Origin: Holosporales bacterium
GTDB lineage: Bacteria; Pseudomonadota; Alphaproteobacteria; BNTO01
Length of the DNA: 8,071 bases
Direction of reading: 5' to 3'
Assembly (NCBI GenBank): GCA_031257945.1
Contig: JAIRNU010000079.1
Coordinates: 1-8,071, forward strand
A model generated the notes under the pieces. The model was not told the DNA's origin and did not search any database. It worked only from the letters and a program-made list of their open reading frames with translations. The translations under genes and the position numbers were made by a program. Positions 1 through 5,404 of this stretch are shown one piece after another (position 1 is the first letter of the stretch; every line of letters begins with the position of its first letter).

Positions 1-1
1 A

Positions 2-61
2 CATGACAAGAACACCAACTGCGGCAGCCGCACTGACTTCAGTAGTGATACCAACAGCTGA
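2..61 (+). CDS. C-terminal end of an unidentified protein (partial)
   Basis: This is the open frame running in from the left edge, ending at TGA 59-61 with residues HDKNTNCGSRTDFSSDTNS. Most codons end in C (gac, aac, acc, tgc, ggc, agc, ttc), the same bias as in the two ORFs that follow, so it is probably the tail of a real gene. Too little is visible to suggest a function. The stop overlaps a CTG codon that opens the next frame, so the two could be coupled, or be one gene split by a frameshift. Confidence 0.3.
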   Translation, partial: HDKNTNCGSRTDFSSDTNS

Positions 62-198
62 ATCAACGGCACAAACCCACCACGCTGGATCATCTCCTCC
101 TCCAAACTGTCCACGAACACCCATTCTCCGTCTCAGGCGGCGCGCTGATCATTGGCGTAACCATCCTCAAAATTATCAAGAAACTGAGAGGAAAATAG
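58..198 (+). CDS. Short protein with hydrophobic C-terminal segment, hypothetical
   Basis: This frame is open from after TGA 46-48 to TAG 196-198. It has no ATG, GTG or TTG. The only plausible start is CTG at 58, which overlaps the upstream TGA (CTGA); otherwise the frame is entered by a -1 shift from the preceding gene. It would encode about 46 residues. The hydrophobic stretch SGGALIIGVTILKII is followed by a basic end, KKLRGK, as in a small membrane-anchored or membrane-active protein. Codons favour C in the third position, matching the next ORF, and its stop lies one base before the next ATG, so the two look operonic. No family is recognised. The start is uncertain; the C-terminal half of the reading frame is better supported. 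Confidence 0.4.
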   Translation: MNQRHKPTTLDHLLLQTVHEHPFSVSGGALIIGVTILKIIKKLRGK

Positions 199-199
199 C

Positions 200-346
200 A
201 TGGTGAAAATCTTCCTCGGCGTCGCCTTCAAAGTCCTCGAATCCGCCTTCAAAAAAATCGCAGAAAACTCTCAAAAAGCCGAAACCAAATGCGCCAAGGC
301 TAAGGAAAAGTGCAAGAAGAAGAAGCTTAAAAAAGAACGCAAATAG
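200..346 (+). CDS. 48-residue lysine-rich small protein, hypothetical
   Basis: The ATG at 200 is preceded by GAGAGG (186-191) at 8 nt spacing and comes one base after the upstream stop. The product has an amphipathic N-terminal part (MVKIFLGVAFKVLESAFKKI) and a highly basic C-terminal half with many Lys residues and two Cys, which could be a nucleic-acid- or membrane-binding helix. It is the last gene before a strong terminator-like hairpin, which supports it as the end of a transcript coming from the left. I do not recognise the family. A phage- or plasmid-type accessory peptide is possible but unproven. Confidence 0.58.
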   Translation: MVKIFLGVAFKVLESAFKKIAENSQKAETKCAKAKEKCKKKKLKKERK

Positions 347-365
347 CAGGAACTCGCACACCAGA

Positions 366-398
366 GCTCCGCATGTCCGCGGAGCCGGGTCCGTTTTT
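366..398 (+). terminator. Rho-independent-like terminator for the left-hand plus-strand genes
   Basis: There is a perfect 7-bp stem, GCTCCGC (366-372) with GCGGAGC (379-385), and a 6-base loop. A further short GC-rich stretch and TTTTT (394-398) follow. It lies 20 bp after the stop of the 48-residue ORF. The U-tract is separated from the stem by 8 bases, which is not ideal. Confidence 0.55.
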
Positions 399-419
399 CT
401 GCTACAAAAAACGCCGGCT
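383..419. other. Second hairpin overlapping the terminator
   Basis: AGCCGG (383-388) pairs with CCGGCT (414-419), and inside it GTTTTT (393-398) pairs with AAAAAC (407-412). This long hairpin shares bases 383-385 with the preceding stem and sequesters the T-tract, so the two structures exclude each other. It could make termination bidirectional or regulated, between two convergent transcription units. Confidence 0.35.
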
Positions 420-522
420 TATGAAACGAACGCTCGCTGGTGTACAGCAAAAACTACTTTGGAGCAATCTCATCTGACTGAATAGGGACTCACTCAGCAC
501 CATCTGTAAGCAGATACATAGC

Positions 523-1398
523 TCAATCGTCCAAAGAAAGTAGGTCTCCCAAGCCAGGAATGACGGCATCGTGTTTAAGCTCGGCAATTGCACGTCGCTC
601 TGGAACAACAGGAGGAACGTAGTTTGTTATATCCCTCTTGAGCTTGTCCATGGCGGACAGAATATCCATTAGTAGATCATTCTTTGCAGCTTCACGTTGA
701 AGTGAGGAATCGAAAGTCCAAGCAAAAGCCATTCTGCCTAAAGAGTCAAATAGACGCTCAACAGAAGCATCCGCCGTTTGTGCACAATAACGTGCAACAA
801 TCTCGGATGAATCGTCGTCAAAGCTGAAGTGTCTCTTCGTATTTTTCCACTCTTGTGCAAAATCACGCAGCCAGACATCATCTATATCATCGAAAACACG
901 CTGTCGTGCGAAATCACGATGCATTACGTCAGCGCGTTCTACCGCGCTTCCTAGAATGTCATCAAGTCGAACAACATCGCGTTCGCCGCCCCCCAAAAAT
1001 CGCAAGAAGAAATGTCCAGGCATTGAAATGGATAGCGAGTCCAAGAGTTTCGCGGCTTTATCGAATCTATACAGACAGTACATAACATCAATTAACAGAT
1101 CCTCCCACTGTACCATACATTGAGGTGGAATCTGTGCGAATGACTCCCGCATCGAATACAATGAACTGGAAATATGACCTAAAGATCGGTCTGTGATCGC
1201 TTGGTAAGCAGAACGGTCAGTGTTCCCTCTTATAACGTCCCAATCCCGTAATAACTCAGCTAGTTCAACGTTATCCGTTATGCCGTGGGAACTTTCCGGC
1301 AAACGTTCAGCACGCTCGGAACTCCAAGGTTCATGACCATATTCAGCTCCAAACCCCACAGACAAACAACAAGGCATCAACGCAAATAGCATTTTCAT
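523..1398 (-). CDS. Exported 291-residue protein with conserved GLGDLL C-terminal tag, hypothetical
   Basis: The start is the ATG at 1398 because a perfect AGGAGG (1412-1407) lies 8 nt upstream. A GTG at 1407 is also in frame but sits inside that site. Residues 1-18 (MKMLFALMPCCLSVGFGA) look like a signal peptide with cleavage near GFG/AEYG. The rest is mainly alpha-helical and charged, with no motif I recognise. The C-terminus, AVIPGLGDLLSLDD, nearly duplicates that of the protein encoded at 4300-5370 (VISGLGDLLSFDD), and the preceding HD/HT and K residues also line up. It is the last gene of the minus-strand cluster, separated from the previous gene by 255 bp, and it has its own candidate promoter, so it may be expressed separately. 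Function unknown; probably periplasmic, surface-attached or secreted. Confidence 0.85.
   Translation of the reverse strand: MKMLFALMPCCLSVGFGAEYGHEPWSSERAERLPESSHGITDNVELAELLRDWDVIRGNTDRSAYQAITDRSLGHISSSLYSMRESFAQIPPQCMVQWEDLLIDVMYCLYRFDKAAKLLDSLSISMPGHFFLRFLGGGERDVVRLDDILGSAVERADVMHRDFARQRVFDDIDDVWLRDFAQEWKNTKRHFSFDDDSSEIVARYCAQTADASVERLFDSLGRMAFAWTFDSSLQREAAKNDLLMDILSAMDKLKRDITNYVPPVVPERRAIAELKHDAVIPGLGDLLSLDD
526..585 (-). repeat. 3'-end coding repeat, copy 1
   Basis: These are the last 60 coding bases before the stop of the 291-residue protein gene. They match 4303-4362 at 51 of 60 positions, including 24 consecutive identical bases (533-556). Similarity stops at the stop codon (TGA here, TAA in the other copy). 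It encodes the shared C-terminal tag. Confidence 0.85.
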
Positions 1399-1435
1399 GA
1401 GGAACACCTCCTGCCAAACCTACCCAAACGCCCGG

Positions 1436-1465
1436 ATGATACGACAAGATGAATCTAAAATGCAA
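1436..1465 (-). promoter_or_regulatory. Candidate sigma-70-type promoter for the 291-residue protein gene
   Basis: On the minus strand there is TTGCAT (1465-1460), an 18-nt spacer and TATCAT (1441-1436), about 38 bp upstream of the ATG. The boxes match consensus at 4/6 and 5/6 positions. It lies in the 255-bp gap 1399-1653, in which I see no gene and no convincing terminator for the gene before it. Confidence 0.45.
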
Positions 1466-1653
1466 TTTTTTTGTGCGCAAAGTTTGCTTTGACTTGTACA
1501 GAGCTATAACCAGATAGAAACTTCAATTTGATGTTGAAAAACTAACCTGGAACAATTTTTACATGTGGTTCAGGAAAAGTTTTTCGCACGAAGTGCCGCA
1601 AATTTGGATCGAGTTCTAGGTGCTATTGGCTGTGTCGGATCTCCCATTTGTGA

Positions 1654-2844
1654 TTAAGGCGCGATTGTACTAACCATTGCAGGGACGCTTGTACTTGCAG
1701 CGGATGGAGTACTGGCGGGTATTCTTTGGCTTGCAGCGGCAGGTGCGCTTGTACTTATAGCGACTGGCCGACTTATGCTAGCCGTTGGAATGCTTGGGCT
1801 TTCAGCAGCAGGTGCACGACTCATCGTTGCCGCAGCACCTGCTGTAGATACAGCAACCGGTGCGCCGGTATCGCTATCAAAGCCCAAGCTGTTCGAAACT
1901 GTGCGCAGTGTATTCTTTATTTCGTCCGGTGTTGTCACCTTGGCCGATGTTGCGAAGTCGTTGATTAGTTCGCTTTCGACTTGGTTAAACGCGGTTTCCG
2001 GCCACTTCTGTGAGCTGCCCCATTTTTGGGCTAGCATCCCTCTTTTTACCACTCCAGCTTTTGACAACCACGCTTGTATAGTTGGCTGCAATAAATTGTA
2101 TCCTTTGAATGTAAGTGGGGCGCGCCATTTTACCTGGATCTGCTGTGTTTTCAGTTCTTCCACAATCCCTTCTATTTGCACAACAAATGCCGTCATGCTG
2201 TGCGCAAAGCCACCCCCAACTCGTTTCTTCTCATCGCGCAGCATTGTACAATATTGGTGAAGTATTCTGTATATAACATCTTTGGTCTCTTTTTGTTCTT
2301 CTGGTCTTAGCCCCTTGACGTCAGTACATGCAAGGTTCGCGCAAATCCTCATCGCTTCACAGATCAGCACAAGTGTTACCTCACATCCAGGACAGCCAAT
2401 CATATCGTAAGCTATGTCGCGTATGTCGCGTAATGCATCAAACCAAAAACCGCTTGTTGCGACATTGACACTATTCAAGTGATTTTCTATACAGTTGTCA
2501 AGACCTAGCCTATTAATACTATACTTCATCATATTTCCAATGCTGGCAGCATCACCGCCATACCTGAAATGGCCACGTTGAATGCTGGTTAACGTTGCAC
2601 TTGGATCAGATACTTTCACTGCATCCAGTACTCTATACGCCTGAGCTAGACCTCCATCTTCGCCATCTAAAAATTGTCCTAATAAATCAGCAATAAACCT
2701 CACACTTTCGCTGATTTCGTCCAAATATTTTCGATTTTCTTGGGTGACAACCATTGGTGCGGCGGCAGAGGCCGCGCTGTGAACGCCGCCTCCAGTAATT
2801 AACGGCGCAAGGGCCGTTAATATTGCGAATACTTTATGTTTCAT
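1654..2844 (-). CDS. Exported Cys-containing protein with Ala/Pro/Ser/Thr-rich repeat tail, hypothetical
   Basis: I chose the ATG at 2844 (396 residues). It is preceded by AGGA at 9 nt and opens directly into a signal peptide, MKHKVFAILTALAPLITGGG, with an Ala-rich cleavage region near residues 23-29. An in-frame ATG at 2895 overlaps the stop of the previous gene (TAATG) and would add 17 residues, but has no Shine-Dalgarno site. Residues 35-320 form a mainly helical domain. It has a Cys-rich stretch at 151-173 (CPGCE, ICEAMRICAN, AC) and further Cys at 118 and 199, so disulfides or metal binding are possible. Residues 328-396 are low-complexity Ala/Pro/Ser/Thr with an imperfect 20-residue period, like an extended stalk or linker. 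The segment GC..E..A..CAN..LR resembles residues 251-273 of the 356-residue neighbour, hinting at distant paralogy. Function unknown. Confidence 0.85.
   Translation of the reverse strand: MKHKVFAILTALAPLITGGGVHSAASAAAPMVVTQENRKYLDEISESVRFIADLLGQFLDGEDGGLAQAYRVLDAVKVSDPSATLTSIQRGHFRYGGDAASIGNMMKYSINRLGLDNCIENHLNSVNVATSGFWFDALRDIRDIAYDMIGCPGCEVTLVLICEAMRICANLACTDVKGLRPEEQKETKDVIYRILHQYCTMLRDEKKRVGGGFAHSMTAFVVQIEGIVEELKTQQIQVKWRAPLTFKGYNLLQPTIQAWLSKAGVVKRGMLAQKWGSSQKWPETAFNQVESELINDFATSAKVTTPDEIKNTLRTVSNSLGFDSDTGAPVAVSTAGAAATMSRAPAAESPSIPTASISRPVAISTSAPAAASQRIPASTPSAASTSVPAMVSTIAP
1681..1767. repeat. 60-bp-period imperfect repeat in the 3' end of the 396-residue protein gene
   Basis: Bases 1681-1707 and 1741-1767 match at 21 of 27 positions, exactly 60 bp apart (20 codons). 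At protein level the units begin STSVPAM and STSAPAA. A third, more diverged unit (SRAPAAESPSIP) lies upstream in the gene. The pattern suggests growth of a low-complexity tail by internal duplication. Confidence 0.6.
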
Positions 2845-2894
2845 GTTCTTTCGTCCTGTATGATTAATACTGCGTAATTTATTGCGAATGGGCA

Positions 2895-4244
2895 TTAGAA
2901 AGTTATTGTGACACCTAAGGATTTTAGGGCATCGATAATCTCTATCGTGCGCTCATAAAATTTTTGAGCGATATTTACACCGTCATGTGCTATGTCATCT
3001 ATAATGTCAAATATTTCTTGCGTTTGTAATAATCTGTTTCGTGCTTTATCACTATCATATAAAAACCGTCGAAGAAGAGCCCATTGTTGAAACAATAAAG
3101 GATCTAGCTTGCTACTGTTGGCTGCAACTTCGTTTGCTATCTGTGCCATTAGTTTTGATTCAGTTAATCTTTGTTCAGTAGGGTTATACGCCGGTTCAAT
3201 GCTGAAAAGTCTTACTTCCCCAGAAGATTTTGCCATTCGTTCATCAAGCGCTATTAATAAGGCAATCGCACTGTGCTTTCGCGTACGATAGATAGAGTTT
3301 CGTGTACTGCGTAAAGGGTGAAATTTATCAAGCAGACCGGGTTCAACCTTTGCCCAAACTGGGAACAAACTATTAAAACTAGCCATAAATTTGGTTGTAT
3401 TATCGTGGCTAACAATACAATCAGGCTCACGTTTTTCCTCTAAAGCAACATCTACCCAGCCATTTTCTTCTGGCATACCTAACAGGTCGGTTAGAAAACC
3501 TGGCAAATAGTCCCTCAGTTTAACAATTATAATTCCCTCATCATCTGCCTTAACCGGCCCGGACGATTTTGGCAGTGCATTTCGTGTACGGGCTGGCCAC
3601 ACAGATGGCAGAGGGCCGCTTCCACGCAATATACTTACTAATCGATTAAGGATTGCGCTGTCTGGCATGCTCAATACACTTTTTATTCCGGATATTTTTG
3701 TCGCCTGTTCAGACCGTTTTCTCTCAAGTTCTTTTTGTAATTCTCCGTATCTTTCGTTTTGTTCATCTATCTGCTTCTGAGCTGTATCCCTACCCTTGCG
3801 GTCATAGATATACGCATCAAAGTTTGTATCTTTATTTTGTTCATCAACAACAGATGATATATCTGCGTCAATAGAGGCGAGAGTGATTTCTTCTTTGGTC
3901 ATGCGTGATCCAATAATATTGCGAGCTATTGGCAATGCAGCTTGCAGCGCATTGTAATAGTCTATAGGCATCCCATCAGGGTTGTACGTACGAAATGCAT
4001 TCATTGGAGCGTTTAGTGGGCCAATATCGAGGAAACATGCGACAATAAATTCGCCAAGACCGTTTAACATGTCATCAGGTGTCTTCCATGAGGCACCTTT
4101 GTTGTTTACAACAACTGTCCCAGGAGGAGGTGGTGGTGGTGGCGGAGGCGGAGGAGCCGAACCGAATGAAATGTCGGCGACAATTCCTAAAAGCACGTGG
4201 CTCAAACTACAAGTCAACGCAACATTCCTTAAAAATTTTGACAT
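2895..4244 (-). CDS. Exported poly-proline and coiled-coil protein, hypothetical
   Basis: The ATG at 4244 (449 residues) is fixed by AAAGGAG at 6 nt spacing (4257-4251) and a signal peptide, MSKFLRNVALTCSLSHVLLG, extending to about residue 28. The frame stays open further upstream but there runs antiparallel to no signal and through the 3' end of the next gene, so it was not used. Residues 31-41 are 11 consecutive prolines, directly after the predicted cleavage region. Residues 155-185 (AQKQIDEQNERYGELQKELE and on) form a charged coiled coil. The remainder (235-449) is mixed and ends in a helical segment, DALKSLGVTITF. Prolines this close to the cleavage site would hinder signal peptidase I if at +1, so cleavage probably falls a few residues earlier. 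It lies 55 bp after one gene and touches the possible extended start of the next (TAATG). No family recognised. Confidence 0.85.
   Translation of the reverse strand: MSKFLRNVALTCSLSHVLLGIVADISFGSAPPPPPPPPPPPGTVVVNNKGASWKTPDDMLNGLGEFIVACFLDIGPLNAPMNAFRTYNPDGMPIDYYNALQAALPIARNIIGSRMTKEEITLASIDADISSVVDEQNKDTNFDAYIYDRKGRDTAQKQIDEQNERYGELQKELERKRSEQATKISGIKSVLSMPDSAILNRLVSILRGSGPLPSVWPARTRNALPKSSGPVKADDEGIIIVKLRDYLPGFLTDLLGMPEENGWVDVALEEKREPDCIVSHDNTTKFMASFNSLFPVWAKVEPGLLDKFHPLRSTRNSIYRTRKHSAIALLIALDERMAKSSGEVRLFSIEPAYNPTEQRLTESKLMAQIANEVAANSSKLDPLLFQQWALLRRFLYDSDKARNRLLQTQEIFDIIDDIAHDGVNIAQKFYERTIEIIDALKSLGVTITF
4122..4154 (-). repeat. Codon repeat encoding 11 consecutive prolines
   Basis: There are eleven proline codons in a row using CCT, CCG and CCA, with four CCA in series. 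The mixture of codons means the tract is kept at protein level rather than being only a simple DNA repeat. Ribosomes stall on such tracts without elongation factor P (established knowledge), so translation of this gene should depend on it. Confidence 0.9.
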
Positions 4245-4299
4245 ATATTTCTCCTTTGATGTAATAGTGCTCTCCGGTGTATTGATGTTTACGTTTTTT

Positions 4300-5370
4300 T
4301 TAATCGTCAAAAGAAAGTAGGTCTCCCAAGCCACTAATGACTGTAGTGTGTTTAATGTCGGCCTTGGCTTTTGCACCGAACTTGCCAGGCCTTGGTGCTG
4401 CTGCTCCACCACCCTCACCAGCTGCGCCGAATGCAGCAGACGCTGCCGCCGGAAGTCTCCCAACGGATGTCGCTGGCGCACCTGTTGGACCTGGTCTTCC
4501 TGCAGTGAAACCAGGCGCAGTTGGCGGCACTCCGGCTGCTGCTGGTGCACTCCTAAGCGCAAAAATCTTAGTATTTGCACATGCGCTGATGATTGCACAT
4601 AGCTCGTTTTCACTGCATCCTACGGAACGTACACGCGCTGTAACCCCTGTCCTTGCTTCAACTGAACCGGGGACAGCGTCAAATGCATCAATAATTGCCT
4701 TTATACGATCCATTAATTGCGTCGTTCTACCACTTACTGCTGTGTCAGCAGTCCCGGCGACCATCTGCCAGCAGTCGCTGCTAACTTTGCCGAGGACTTT
4801 ATTTGCAAATGACTCAGCTTTTACTCGGTCAAGTACTTTTGTTGGATGGAGCAAATCGTATGACCAGATAATTAGATGCGCCAACAGGTCGATTGATTTT
4901 CCACTCCTATCCACTGGAGCAGCGCTGTTGAGAGCGTTTATAAGTGGATCTAGGGCATTTAGCACGTCACCCTCAGTTCTCGCTGCTGCGGGTACGGCAG
5001 CAGGTGGTGCGGCAGCAGGGCGTGGTGGCGGAACCGCCGGCGCCGGCGCAGTCGCGGAGATGGATGCGCGCAGTGCGTCTAGTTGTTTCTGTAACTCATC
5101 AGCCTTTTGTTTTTCTAGCTGGCGGGCGCGATCCGCATCCGCTGCCCTTTGCGCTTCTTGCTTCAAATCCTCCTCATATTTTGAGTTTCCTTTTCCCGGC
5201 TCATTGCTTATCTGATAGTTCGAGTTTTCCTTCGTGTTCTGGTTAATATTATCCCCTCTTATGATTGCTGCTTTAGCTGCTCTCTGAGTTCTCGTTAAGC
5301 AATGCAGGCTTTGAGGAGACATCACCATACCAGCAAGAGCACACAAACTACCGGTTTTTATCTTTTTCAT
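4300..5370 (-). CDS. Exported coiled-coil, Ala/Pro-rich protein with GLGDLL C-terminal tag, hypothetical
   Basis: The ATG at 5370 has AAGGAGG 4 nt upstream (5381-5375), giving 356 residues. Residues 1-24 resemble a signal peptide (MKKIKTGSLCALAGMVMSPQ). The order after that is: a polar linker (35-62); a charged coiled coil (64-105, EEDLKQEAQRAADADRARQL and on); an Ala/Pro-rich linker (108-130); a helical domain (132-275) with Cys at 200, 252, 258 and 264; a Gly/Ala/Pro-rich linker (276-335); and the tail VISGLGDLLSFDD. This tail matches the end of the 291-residue protein encoded at 523-1398. It is 34 bp from the outer-membrane protein gene upstream and 55 bp from the poly-proline gene downstream, so probably one operon. 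Multi-segment architecture with flexible linkers suggests an adaptor or surface-assembled protein. Function unknown. Confidence 0.85.
   Translation of the reverse strand: MKKIKTGSLCALAGMVMSPQSLHCLTRTQRAAKAAIIRGDNINQNTKENSNYQISNEPGKGNSKYEEDLKQEAQRAADADRARQLEKQKADELQKQLDALRASISATAPAPAVPPPRPAAAPPAAVPAAARTEGDVLNALDPLINALNSAAPVDRSGKSIDLLAHLIIWSYDLLHPTKVLDRVKAESFANKVLGKVSSDCWQMVAGTADTAVSGRTTQLMDRIKAIIDAFDAVPGSVEARTGVTARVRSVGCSENELCAIISACANTKIFALRSAPAAAGVPPTAPGFTAGRPGPTGAPATSVGRLPAAASAAFGAAGEGGGAAAPRPGKFGAKAKADIKHTTVISGLGDLLSFDD
4303..4362 (-). repeat. 3'-end coding repeat, copy 2
   Basis: These are the last 60 coding bases of the 356-residue protein gene, 51/60 identical to 526-585. The identical 24-base core is 4310-4333. 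Unlike the tails, the bodies of the two proteins do not obviously align. Confidence 0.85.
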
Positions 5371-5404
5371 CTTTCCTCCTTATTTTTCGGCAAAAGCTTC
5401 GTAT

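Noticed and set aside
3..206. 67-codon plus-strand frame starting MTRTPTAAAA, possible nested Rz1-like gene
   Set aside because: Frame 1 carries a plausible membrane segment and better codon bias over the same DNA. There is no lipobox or other sign of a spanin pair.
1575..1605. Short hairpin GCAC-GAA-GTGC as terminator of the 396-residue gene
   Set aside because: The stem is only 4-5 bp and is followed on the minus strand by A-rich, not T-rich, sequence.
1775..2260. 161-codon plus-strand frame opposite the 396-residue gene
   Set aside because: It mirrors the low-complexity tail of the minus-strand gene; no ribosome-binding site or recognisable domain.
4245..4613. N-terminal extension of the poly-proline protein up to 4613
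   Set aside because: It would overlap the 3' end of the upstream gene. The Shine-Dalgarno site and signal peptide both point to the ATG at 4244.
4337..5215. Long plus-strand open frame rich in Ala, Pro and Ser opposite the 356-residue gene
   Set aside because: It is antisense to a gene with a strong ribosome-binding site, signal peptide and coiled coil. Its composition is explained by the GC-rich Ala/Pro codons on the other strand, and it has no good start site.
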